A stretch of 64,000 nt of DNA. Source: Hofstenia miamia (lineage: Eukaryota; Xenacoelomorpha; Acoela). The number at the start of each line of letters is the position of its first letter. Position 1 is the first letter of the stretch. The position numbers and the translations under genes are program-made. Of the stretch, positions 1 to 11,819 are shown piece after piece. The notes under the pieces were generated by a model. It searched no databases, was not told where the DNA came from, and was given only the letters and a program-made list of their open reading frames with translations. The stretch is from contig SCFE01000079.1 of the NCBI GenBank assembly GCA_004352715.1, positions 857,599 to 921,598 of the forward strand, written 5' to 3'.

Positions 1-49
1 ATAAATTTTCATTAATTAAGCATCTATTAATCTTAAACTGCATATCAAC

Positions 50-250
50 CGTTCTTTACATTTACATAGAATTTTCTCCAAGGCTATTAGGAAATTTAAA
101 AATCGTGAGGGAAGAGCAGGTCTATTCGGGGGCATGCATTAATGCAATGTTGAAAATTTCTATTAAAGCGTATTCCTGTGACTGAAGTTGTTCACAAGAT
201 TAACAGATTTTCTTAGAAAATTTCGAATTTCTGAAAAAGATGTAAATTTT
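50..250 (+). repeat. Dispersed repeat R3, degenerate copy
   Basis: This stretch aligns by eye, in direct orientation, with 43305-43495. Shared landmarks include 'agaattttctccaag', 'ggtctatt', 'gcaatgttgaaaat' and 'agattaaca'. In the 43-kb copy the same bases form an open frame of 65 codons; here the frame is broken. It is probably a relic of the same mobile or duplicated coding segment, of unknown function. Confidence 0.5.
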
Positions 251-300
251 CTCCCTACATAATGTTCATGCATTAATAAAGTTTCCATGGTGGGAAACAG

Positions 301-1650
301 AGAACTTTTAGTGTTTCGTGATATACAAAAATATCTTAAACCGTGCCGTGCTCAAACTCAGACATCGCGAGGCCGAAAACCTCATTGAGACTGAGCCGAA
401 AGAGGAAACTCTCCCCTACCACTTGGTGCTTTCAGATTGACCATAGCCTTAGTAGTTTTTGCGCTATAAGCGTTTAAGTTTTTATACATAATCATGGAAA
501 AATTTCAAAAATCCCCTCGTAGTTAAAGGTTAAAGCCCTAAATATCATATCCACCTAGATAATTTTTCACATTTATGCGAATTAAGGTATTTACAGGAGG
601 TTTGACATGTCAGATATCACAATTTCAATTTTTGCCCATCATTTTTGGTTGTTATCCAAATGTTAGGAGGGGTAGAAAATAAATTGTTGTTTTACACTAA
701 TCCCTAATTAGAGGCAAGACCATTTGAAGTCCACTACTTTAGAGAAGAACATCCCAAAAAATAGTTATAAAGGGGGCTTTATACACCTCTGCAGAAGCTG
801 TAGCAGTGAAAAATAATTTAAATTGTTTTAAAAATTTGGAGCAATTAAATATTTAGCCTATTTTTGAAATTGTTAAAATACTCCCGCTAAAATTTATACT
901 TTATGTCTAGTAACATTAATCTCATAGGAAAAGTTCAGAAAAAAGTTGTTTGAAGTTGCATTACTTAATTTACTTCCTATATTTATGTGGCCCAAAAATT
1001 TGAAAAAAACATCATATATGGATGCGATTTTTCAATAATAGCAAAATGGTGAACTTTGTGACACTGGGCTTTTATAACCCAACCAACATGTTGTTATGTG
1101 TGCACGCAAACGTAAGAGCAAGCCCAAGCCAACGCAACATATTGTGTGTTTTGTTAAAAGGGTTCTCAACAAGTAATGCCAAGTCTGTCGATACGTACAT
1201 CGTGAAGTATTAAAAATGTCTGCCAAAAAATATGAGAAAAAACGAACATTTCAAGTGCTCTTTGATTCATCAGATTCACACATTACTTCAGCAATACACA
1301 TGTACATAATGATGGAAAAGAGGGAAGCATTCACACTTTATCAAGTAAATCACTGAAAAAGATAATTCTAATGAAGCAAAACAATAAATAATTTCATGAA
1401 ATTTGAATTTCAAATATAACAATATTTTATCAAAAGATGGCGTTGTAGCATGGCTAGTGCTTTTCTAAATACATTCGATTTTTACTTAAACAAATTTTTG
1501 ATTTACGTGTATATACGAAACTTGAAAAAATACACAGACAAATGGTCGATAAATAAATTTTGAAGTCACTGAGTGCTAATAAATTACAGTGAAATATGTA
1601 TTTTTCCACTGAAATATTCGACTTATTCGATAGTAGTGCTATTAAATATA
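301..1650. other. No gene seen
   Basis: AT-rich sequence with only short, low-complexity ORFs on both strands (1022-1226). Nothing in it resembles a known domain. Confidence 0.4.
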
Positions 1651-1651
1651 C

Positions 1652-1652
<1 letters not shown>

Positions 1653-1686
<34 letters not shown>

Positions 1687-1687
1687 N
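1653..1687. repeat. (TA)n microsatellite with one ambiguous base
   Basis: An uninterrupted TA run of about 34 bases ends at a single N at 1687. The frames through it are repeat artefacts. Confidence 0.9.
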
Positions 1688-1689
1688 TA

Positions 1690-2630
1690 AATTCATTATA
1701 AAATCTCTCATAGAGTCTGAGACCTGTAATGGCTATCATTAATGTAATTCCTGTGTCCACTCTGCTTGTGAGGGCAAGCTCAAATTTTATTTGATGTTTG
1801 GGTGGAAGATTTTATGTTAAAAGCATAATGTTTTTGTTATTAATGCTTTGCTGCAGAAGGCACTTATGTTGTTGACAATTGCTTCCCTTGTTATTTCATC
1901 TGGTTCATTTTTTACTAGATACACATTTGTTTTGATCTCCAAGTGCCTTACCATATCATAGTACAATGGCATTGTGAATAGACTGTCAGATTGAGTCATC
2001 CCTCCTTTCAGATTTATGGTGACCATCAATGTTGGAGATATTTTTGACCTATATGATTTCAATGGCACTTGGGGACACTACAAACAATGTGGCTCAGGTC
2101 TAAACTTCTCAATTTCTTATACAAAAAGTATTCTATTTAGATTTTATCTCTTGTCTTTGTTGATGACTTGCTTCACAAAGATAGCTGCTATGAGAAGTAG
2201 AAATACAACCAAAATGAGAGCCTCATCAAAGGTTGCTGTTTGATGTGTTTTACTTATAACCTCATCTTAAAGTTATCTCTAATCCTCTTTACCATATTAG
2301 TATTGAACAATATGTTATTGTACTTGTGTAGAATCTCGCCAACCTTCATACTGCTAATTATTAGAATAATTTAGGAGCTGCTATAACAATTATTCCCTCC
2401 TCTAAGAGTACGGTAGGTGACGGACTCCATTCTCCATCTCTCTTCTTTTCTGTTCTTTCGTTTAGCCGTTAAATAATTATATTATTATCTGATCAACTGA
2501 TATTGATACAAAACTAACGACCGATAGTTTAGATCCAAGACACGAGACGGAGAGTACAAAGTACAGGGTACGCTTACCCGACCTGCAACAAAGCACAAAA
2601 GAGGAATTGAAGAATTACGCTATAACGAGT
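1690..2630. other. Unassigned intergenic sequence
   Basis: A minus-strand frame at 1817-2068 (83 codons, ending in a run of mixed polar residues) and an overlapping plus frame at 2016-2243 are open, but neither is recognisable. Base composition becomes less AT-rich from about 2400. Confidence 0.3.
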
Positions 2631-2639
2631 ATTTCCATG

Positions 2640-3130
2640 CGATACTGGCACATCGATAGAGACACCAACCACAACTTAGATGACTCAGTGTAATGGAATA
2701 GTGTGCGTGAATATAATGGTGATACTGTGTGATACCTTACGAATTTATTGTATTGATTGTTCTTGTTATTGATTAGTTTGTCTAATAAAGGAATCTCGCA
2801 ACCGTGATGCAATAGCTTGTTATGAGTTCGTACATATAATAACCCTACATATAAATAATTACATGCTGGCCTAGAGTACATGTGAACAATCAATACGGTC
2901 AAGGGGAAATAACTGAATTGATAGTCCGTCAGTCTACTAGTAATCATACGTAATAAACAACATCCAATATAATGCAAACAGATCTTGTGATTTCCTAGAT
3001 TTCCTGATGTACACAAATGTAATAACATAATGTAATAAAAGTTGTAATATGAACAACGAACGATAGGAAAGCTAATACGAGTAAAAGCCCCTATTCCTAC
3101 ACCTAACCTAAGAGCCTCTCGGGTAAGCAC
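2640..3130. repeat. Dispersed repeat R4, copy 1 (possible old LTR)
   Basis: Shares blocks in direct orientation with 8790-9075, including 'ataaccctacatataaat' followed by 'atgtgaacaatcaat'. A 171-codon minus-strand frame (2615-3130) runs through this copy and a 116-codon minus frame through the other, but the proteins are not convincingly conserved. Two diverged direct copies 5.8 kb apart, bracketing broken minus-strand coding-like sequence, could be the LTRs of a dead retroelement. I see no primer-binding site or recognisable polymerase, so this stays a guess. A 10-bp inverted pair (gcttacccga near 2572, tcgggtaagc near 3119) also brackets this segment. Confidence 0.35.
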
Positions 3131-3240
3131 CGGCTATACACTTCACCCGTTAACTGGATCCGTGAACCACCGTCTAGAATACCCGAGAGCTCGAACGTTT
3201 AGCTTTCCATTGTATTAAGTAAAATAACCTGATACAAAAA

Positions 3241-5190
3241 CGCAAAGTAAATCCAGTAAATTAGATTCATCAACAAAATGATTGACTACACACTTTTTAT
3301 AGTAAAAGAATTAACAACAATCAAATATTTAACCAGTACCTGCTAATTCCAGTTGTTTACAATTCCGAACGTTTGAATTTCTGTTCGTCTGCCGATTACG
3401 CAGTTCTGCCTTAATTAGCAGTAGCGATCTAGTCTAGTGCCATTTTGCCAAATTAATTAATATCAAAAATACTGCACTATAAATTTACAAAAATAACTAA
3501 TTAATCTTATGCATATGTTTTTACAATTAATATTTTATTTTAATATTCAGTCTTGGTTTCTTCTTTCTTTTTTCTCAATTTGACCACATATGCTAAGATT
3601 ACGATTATGTTACACTTGTTTAACATTGAATTTGTCAGTTATCTGTAAATAAATTAAGTTTGTTGTACTTTATGATACCAATACTTTATAAATTAAATGA
3701 CTTTGCTATAGCCTAACCCTAATGGAGTTGATTTTAATTGAATTTGTTTAGAGAAAAAAACAAGGATTTTTATATGGTTCCTTGACTGGAGATGCTGAGT
3801 TATTTAAGATTTATTCTTAAACTCAAACTATGAGTGTTCACTGTAAAATTCATTTAAACAGCTTAGTAAATCTTTAATAACTGATTTAATAAAAATACTT
3901 TCAGGTCAGAAATTCTTAATCATTTAGTAAAGAACCAAAATATGATTCTAACTGATTTAGGAGTAAACATTTAATAATTCATAGAAGATAAATAATTTAT
4001 TGCCTTACTAGGAATGATTACCATTACATATGAATAGTTTCAATTAGTTTTCAAATGCATTTGTACTAACTCCTTTATAAGCAAAAGGGAATGATAGTGC
4101 AAGTGAGTAAAACTTCTAGCAACTTAACCTAGAACAAAGAATGAGCTTTGCTGCAATATCAATCATGAGGTTGGGAAATTGTCAAAAGTATAACTAATCC
4201 CATACATCTAAAGTATTTAGGCAGACATCAGTCTTAATTTAATTAACAATATAATAAAAAATAGAGTAAATAACATTGATGCTAACTTGCATATCTAAAC
4301 ACAAAGACACTGTAGAATAAGCAACTACTTGTAAAAATATAAATGAGTAAATATAATAATCAGATAAATACATGCACATTGATTACTATCCTCAAGTGGA
4401 AAAGGTTTAGAATTTAATCAATTAGTTAACATAAGTAAATTAAGAGTTTTCTATCAACCAACTGTCTAGTACTTTTCCTTACTTGGTTTTTTTCTTCAAG
4501 TGTGTGCATCACAAGTTTTGGCACTTTTCTAAGTTCATAAATCAGATTTTTTCTCTTCAAATTTCAAATGTAGTTAACCTGTTTTGTATTTTGGTTGTTG
4601 GTGAACAGGTAGCTTGTGTATTCAAATTTCTACTGGGACAGAACTAAATTCAGTTTGTTCTCAACTCAGCATCAAGATGTTTAACAGATAAATTTCATTT
4701 GTCACAATTGAATTTAGAATAGATATAATTTTTATAAATAATTAATTCTGTTGCCCCTTTTTCAGCTATATTATAAAGAAAGTAGACAGGCTCACTTGCT
4801 GTAAACAGCTCATGTGCCTTCTTGCCAAACTACTCAACTTCTTGAATTTTAATTAATGTCCCTGTACTCCTCAGTTTTAGTTAGCTTAAGTACTGCTTCC
4901 ATTTTGGGGAATAAGTTTTCAGCATAGCTAAGAAAGTTAAGAGTCTATAAAGAGTGGTGGATTACTACACTATATAGAAGCTCATTTATATGATTTTAGA
5001 AATAATCATAGAAGCATACATAGAGTCTAAACCCTTTTTGTGCTAATAAGAGTGTTATTGATGTATCAGTATCTGAAGTGTGCACTCTACTGTTATGTAT
5101 CATATTATTCAGGAAGAAAAATTAAATAGTGACCAAGGTGTCTCAGGATCATTGTAAAAGAAACTTGAATTCTGTAATACTTTCTCATAA
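3241..5190. other. No gene seen
   Basis: Almost 2 kb of AT-rich sequence with no open frame worth naming, no tandem array and no recognisable transposon end. Confidence 0.4.
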
Positions 5191-5199
5191 GTGATGTTA

Positions 5200-7900
5200 T
5201 CTGGATCATTATTTTTGGCTTATATCATTGTGACAATGTTCATTCAATGTTTTACACTGCTTACCATAAGATTTGTTTTCCTTACATGGACCAATGGTCA
5301 CACAGAAAACAAATGTGATTGTGTCCTTAATGAGTATATAATCAGTAACTATTCCTTTCCACAGCAATTGCCTGCACTGAATAGGTTTTCCAATCTTTCC
5401 AAAGCTAACTATTTCTACTATTTGCTGCATTTTAAGTGATAACAGTATCATAGATTCATTAATAATTAGTTTTTATCACATATTTCTGTCTCAAATTTTA
5501 GTTTAATTTCAGCTATTTGTATTACTTATTATTCCCTTCTTCATAAGATTCTCTTAGTAGTGACTATTTTGCTAAATGTACAAGTGGGTAGATCTCTTGG
5601 TATTGCAAATCTATATTGCACATCAATTCTATTAGATTAAGATTACATATATGATTACATGTCTGTCATATCAAATGTTTTTCTATTAATGAGCATATCA
5701 ATTGTCAACCAAGATTGGTTTCTGAAAGTCTTGTACTTTGTATCATTGGTCACACCCCAGAAATTTTTTTGATTTTTAACAGAAAGGAATTGTAGGTGGG
5801 AATGGAATATACTGGTTAAACACAATAGCTAGATGATGGACATTTTCACCTTTGGTAATTCTCTCTTTATTATTCTTGTTAACAATTTTTCTGCTGATAT
5901 TGATGAATTTTTGGGTTTCATTGACAATGCAGCTGTTAAAATGCCAGTGAGTAACCAAGATTTTATGTTGGTATCAAGTGGTGGCATCATAATTTTATAC
6001 TGGTTCTGCTTACAAATTGCCTGCTGTTGTTGACAATTTAAAAGTAAGTGTGAACCACTCTGTTCAGTTAGAAAAATATCTATCATCTATGCTGCCTGCT
6101 TAGAATTAATTTCTGGTATGTTTCTGTTGACTGGATTGATATTTAAAGATCAGGCATTGATTTCATTAGCCAAAATTGCTAAATTTTTCCAATTAAGGTT
6201 TTAATTGAGGGATGATAACTTTGATCCAATAGGCTGATATCTATTTGTGGCCAATTCTCTTCTGCTTGTTTCCCATATGGGAATTTATTTCTTCTAACAC
6301 AGATGTCCACTGTGTAAATACCTGAAGATATATGCATTTCTGTAACTTCATGTAGTTCATTGGTGTAACCAAACTCTGACATAACTCTGTTGTGCATTAA
6401 CATGTTGATACCCAATCTCAGTGCAACCATTAAGTTGAATGCAGAGTTCAGCCTGTATAACATAATGCCCATACTCAATATATTGATAATGGTTTCAATG
6501 GAATTCATTGCTTTAACTACACTTTGTGTAGACTTCTATACATAAACATTTTCCATAATCATCTCAATGCTCAGTAGAGTCTGTGGTATATCAATTTTTG
6601 AGTATTCCTGCACCACTATCTGTAACTTCACATTATGTGATTTTGCTAATCTAAATATGTCCAATAATTGATGCTCAATTTTCTTAACTGTCTGCTCATC
6701 TACTTGTAAGAAATAAATTAACAGTAATGTTTCATTTTGACACTGATATAAAATAACTTTTCCAACTGACTACATTTCAACAAAAATAATTGCAAATGTT
6801 TGATGCATATAGAATCACTAATAGAAGTATAACCATACTTCTTCAATAGCTATGGTGCAACTTTTTGTTCATTGATTTAGTGTAGACAAAAATAGTATTC
6901 ACTAAAGAACATTTATCTTTATCTATCAATAGTGGCATTAGAAAGGTATGAGTTTTTAGATTATCTGAAGCTAACAATAACTTTAAAGTATTTCATCAGC
7001 TTGAGATAAATTCTTTTGTGCTAGTAACTGAACAGTAAGAGAGGTTATAAAACAAAGATATAGTACTTTACAATAAATTTTAATTAAATGACTTTCTTTC
7101 TCCAAGTATCATTTAGAAGAGATTGTACTATGAGAACTTAAAGAGCTAGCAGAGCTAACACTAGAATCACTGGTACACGTTTTTTTACATGGTTGGATCA
7201 CTGTGAGCAGTTCTATTTGCTGGTGCACTGAACTGCATAGTGTACCTAATCTTTCTCAATAATACCATATCATTTTATTCCTCAACACATGTGCTGGAAC
7301 TACTGACCATGTAAGATCATGTAGGTATTGGAGACCTTTTGATTGGTGTATATAATATATCAGAAGGTAAAATAGATGCAGATGGTTAGTCAACATTTTC
7401 AGAGTTGCTCAGCAATCTTTTCCTCTTGTCAGATGTCAGCAGCACAATGGAACCAGCTATTGACTTGAGTTTGTGAGATTGTTGAACTGTCCTTGTCAGT
7501 GATTTGATACTTTTATCAGATGTCAGTGTCATGATGGAAACAGCTTTGACTTGAATATGCATACCCAGCATCACTTCAAAGCCAGAAATTGCAGAATGAA
7601 TGTCTGAAACATTAAAGGATTTCTCCTCCAGTTTTAACTCAAATGATTTTGTGCCAGCACTGAGTGAATTTCTGCTTTTCTGCACTCACCTTCTTTTCAT
7701 TGCTGAAGTATGTTGTGGGGATCAATCTATTACTCTGTGACAGGAATTGGATTTCAGACTCTTTTCTAGACTCTGATTTCTTCAGACTGTTTTTTCTGTT
7801 TTGCATTCCTAAATAGACTATTAGACCTTAATTCCTTCTGAGTAGGATCATGCATATTTTTAAATTGAAAGCTAATTTAATTGAATTTACATTTCATAAT
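5200..7900 (-). pseudogene. Broken minus-strand coding-like tract, unidentified
   Basis: Reading the minus strand downward from about 7.9 kb gives a chain of open segments split by stops and frameshifts: 7685-7386 (99 codons, rich in K, S and L), a segment near 6700-6550, 6508-6179 (109 codons), 6086-5829 (85 codons) and 5451-5209 (80 codons). Their composition is more protein-like than chance frames in this AT-rich sequence: mixed hydrophobic and charged residues, few homopolymers. No catalytic motif or domain is recognisable. It could be the body of a dead retroelement, since diverged direct repeats (R4) lie at 2640-3130 and 8790-9075, or a decayed host gene. A profile search of the translated segments would decide. 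Confidence 0.25.
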
Positions 7901-8789
7901 AACATGAGTCAGTATCTCTTTTTCAAAGTAAATGTATTTTCATCATTCAAAATAACCTCATTGATGTCTGTAATATCTTGTTTTAAGTTTTTGGAAGTCC
8001 CTAATTTTACTGTTATTTTATAGATAGTTATTATTATCTAAATTGTTCTAAATTGTGAAAGGCCCAAACTAAGCAGTTGTGGTTTTGCTAAATTGTCTAG
8101 CATTAGTTGATGGAGTTGCAATAAATGCATAGACTCCATTGTCCAATTGATGTGGTTTACCAAATATCTTACTATTAAAATTGCATACCCGATGAATCAC
8201 AGATTTGCTAATATTTGTACATATAATATTACGTATATAGCAAGGTTATCAATCAACTGTTTAATATGCTCACTGTCTGGTTTACTCTCAAAGTTTTTAT
8301 ATAACATGCTCAGTGTCTTGTATGCTTCTCAGCTGAACATTGCACAGAATATGTTAATTTCTGTTGTTGAGTGAACTGATGTGTTATAAACTATTCAATG
8401 ATTTCAATTACTTCTTTCCAATTCTGTCCACCAAACTTTAGTAGCTATAAAGCATATGGATTTAATAGTCATCTGATTCAATCAGTCCACAACACTATTA
8501 GTTTGTGCATGTATTATCATTTTTGTAGCAGGTATGACTCTAACATTGTGCCTGCCAATAAATTAATCACTTGTAAATACCAAGACTTAATATCTAACCA
8601 CAACCTTTGTAATTCATCCAGTAATGGAAATTCATTTAGATCAACCGCATTTAATTACAGGGCCAAAACCCAAAACTGAACTACACAATGGAGGAAGAAT
8701 GAATTGACATCATGCAGTGATCCCCAGTTACTTTGCGAATGGTTGTGACTCATGAACATTTCTCAGTGTTTGCTGTATATTGCATGCTT

Positions 8790-9075
8790 TCCTAGTGTTG
8801 CTTACCTTAATTAATTTTATGCATTGATTGATCTCATTGTGAACAGGTGTAGCAGTAATGGCAATTTCATACCCCAACTGCTTTCCCTTGTTATTGTTCT
8901 TACACATAGATAACCCTACATATAAATATAAATATAATAACAGTCCTATGTATATGTGAACAATCAATGTAGTCTGCAGAAACAGTTCCTTGGGCAGTCC
9001 ATTGTACAAGTTAACTATACAATTACTAAAGTTCACAAACCTTGTAAACATGTAAGATATAATGGGGCTTCTAGG
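8790..9075. repeat. Dispersed repeat R4, copy 2
   Basis: Direct-orientation counterpart of 2640-3130. The best block is 'ataaccctacatataaat' and the following 'tatgtgaacaatcaatg'. The copies differ by many substitutions and indels, so the duplication is old. Confidence 0.4.
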
Positions 9076-9079
9076 CACC

Positions 9080-9755
9080 TCGTATATATAATAGATCTTA
9101 TAATTTTTATACCATAATAATTTGGATCTAAAACTGTGGGTTAACCTAAGTGAATTTGTTTCTTCAATTAGATCATCATTACACTTAAATAAAGGTTAGC
9201 AATTTTCGAGGTTGCTTCTTGATCATCACCATCGCTTGAGTTAACCATAGAGGGCTGCCAATGCTTAAGAATGTGAAAATATAATTTTTTACAAAATGAA
9301 ACATATTTGGTAGTGGAAGAAGTATAAAGTAAATATATGATAAATTTTTTGCAGAATTTCAAATAATATTATTGACATTTTTTACCGTACCTGGAAGAGA
9401 ATGAGTCAAGTTTCAATGAGACTGGGCATTGCCCAGGTTCTCATCTCAATAGTTGATTTGAACGTTTCTATTTTTATGGGCATACTCTCTGCAATAGAAG
9501 GGGAAGATGTCCCAGATTTACGATGTTAAATTCTATGGGTCATAGGACCATTTTTTAAATTTTCACAAAAACATCACCACCTTTCTTTGTGTTCTATCCG
9601 TCTAGAGTAAAAATTTCGACTAAATCATAAATAACCTCAGTCTGATGTCCCATTGGGAGGGGTGTTTAAGATGGTAAGATGGTAAAGTACTTCGTTGGAA
9701 TTAAATAAAAATCGAATTATAAAGTTAAGTTTTCTTACTTTGGACAATAGTATTT
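9080..9755. other. No gene seen
   Basis: AT-rich sequence with one small imperfect hairpin around 'ctgggcattgcccag' (about 9425). Nothing else is supported. Confidence 0.35.
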
Positions 9756-9756
9756 T

Positions 9757-10045
9757 TCCTTTTTGCATATCTAATCAAATAATTACCGTTTAACCATATC
9801 CAGATGCTCAACATCCTATTAGGAAATGACAATTATCAAACAGAAAAGATCAAATCTCGGTGCTTAAAATTTGGATAGTATTCACCTGCATGCTACTTCC
9901 GAAGAATCCTGAATTGGACAATTTTGCCTGAATAATGTATCATCTATGTTATTTCTATTGAAAAGCTGGGCGTACTTCTCGCAACAATTCACATAGAATT
10001 AAACAGAATCTAACATTTTAATTGTAGTTTGAAATGCATCAGAGG
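9757..10045 (-). repeat. Dispersed repeat R1, copy a
   Basis: One of four copies (others at 23911-24190, 38145-38207 and, inverted, 57540-57785). Landmarks are 'tgcatatctaatcaaataa', 'cacctgcat' and 'attgaaaagctggg'. On the minus strand the copies share a residue pattern with D-T-L-F-x-Q in the middle, which suggests descent from a coding segment. This copy has a stop and a frameshift in that frame. Confidence 0.55.
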
Positions 10046-10937
10046 AAGTAATGAATGTCAGTAATTATTATACATCCATAATATTCTCAATTACTATAGA
10101 AGGGAATTCAAATTTGAAATTCACCATTATAAAAACTTTTCAACTTGTTACTAATTATTTTAAAACCACATATATATTGCATTATTTTGCTACTACGGTT
10201 TCACGTAAATTTGATGATATTTTACTTAACATAGTCAATAGATATTCTTAAAAGTTGACATTCGCGGTTTACAATACAATGCAAATTTGGAAATTCACTT
10301 AACTGTTTGGCACTTCGAATTAATCTATATCAATTTAAAATTAATCAAACTTAATTGAATTAATCTAATTTAACCCTAGTCAACAACCATACCATTAAAG
10401 ATATTATTTTATAAATGTGAGTAGCCGATCAATAACTAAAGCAGTAGTGGTCAAATCAAACGAGGTTAATTAACGAGTGAGATACTTGTGTGTGATTATA
10501 GCATATTTTAAGAAATGGATTGAAATTATGAATTATGAAAATTTATATTTGAATTTTGCAAAAAATAATACCAGGTTCTTGATCATCAATAGATTATATT
10601 ATCTATTAATTTAATGAACATACCTATATTTTAGAAACATACTCGAGCATTAAAAAATTATACCTTTAAAGGCATTACAGACGTTAGGGTAAAATTCTTT
10701 TGTACAAATTCTATTAGTGATTTTGAAAATTACTGCATGTTAGCAAACTATATTTTTTGTCGATGTATGCACCTTATAGTATGAAAAAATACTAAAAAAA
10801 GGGGTATATAAACCAAGAGCATATATGATTCTGTATTTGTCTAAACATATGAAATGCTATACCTTTATTTTGATATTCTCCAACTTGGAATGATATAGTG
10901 GGACGCTTTCCATTTATATAAATTCCATTAAAAAAAT
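10046..10937. other. No gene seen
   Basis: AT-rich. One 66-codon plus frame (10051-10251) has no recognisable content. Confidence 0.35.
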
Positions 10938-11636
10938 CACTTTAGGGCCATTCCACATATCATATGTCGCGCTTTTTGGACAAATTTTATTGAACGAAAG
11001 GTTTTATTTTGCATTGCAGGGGGTTTCTAAATTGTGCTTTCAAATCAAAGTTAATAGTAACTTTGCCAATACCATGCAAGAAGTGCTAATCACACCGGAA
11101 AGTTGGAACAACGCAAACTGAGAACAAAGTGGAGCATGTGAAAAACATATTTGGAGAATATAGAAAATTACACAAATAGTGTGCTGAAGGTGATTGTTGC
11201 AAGCATTATATGCGATTTGAGTTTCGATGACTGTACTCCAATGGAATCGGACTTTCTCAGAAATACAGATTTTAAAAGAAGATCAGTGAGTTATATTACT
11301 GGAATTGCAAGTCCACTTAATAATGTATAGAGGAAAAATAACTAACTGTGAGAATCCGTACCTACTATTTCATAAAATAAATATACAATTAATTTTATTG
11401 ATTGTATATTTAACAAATACAGAAAGTAATCAACCAGCATTACTTTATAATGACAGGTATATGTACATTGTACATATAATAACAACTCCTTACTATAAAT
11501 GATGGTAATAATAGTATTATCCTATGCTAAGAGACTAATAAAGATGTCAAAACAAAATAGAATTTTACTGCAGCCATATTTTTCAACAACATTGTCCAAA
11601 CATGATACATATTTTACATGAAATGGCCCTAGAGTG
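10938..11636. mobile_element. MITE-like element with long imperfect terminal inverted repeats
   Basis: The left end 'cactttagggccatt' continues through 'tttttggacaaa'. The right end reads, in reverse complement, 'cactctagggccatt' and continues to 'gtttggacaa' and 'gttgaa'. The inverted similarity covers about 55-60 bases with mismatches and extends a few bases outside the quoted ends (aaaatcact). The interior of about 700 bp has no transposase. The ends do not settle the superfamily: CACT at the tip recalls CACTA elements, but the flanking 3-mers (aat / att) are not a target duplication. Confidence 0.55.
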
Positions 11637-11819
11637 ATTTTCTGGATTGAACTAATAATTTGAATTTAATGTAGATGAATTTGACTTAAGTTAATTATTG
11701 ATAAAATATTATTCACTAAATTTGTAAAAAACAAAGCATACTAGTGATTCCGCTATTGTAAAACTTGTGACATCACAAACTGTCTTTGCGAACGCATTGC
11801 ATAAGTGATTTCAATTATT

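Noticed and set aside
2615-3130. A 171-codon minus-strand gene
   Set aside because: The homologous segment at 8.8-9.1 kb does not preserve the protein, and the composition gives no domain, so it is treated as repeat R4.
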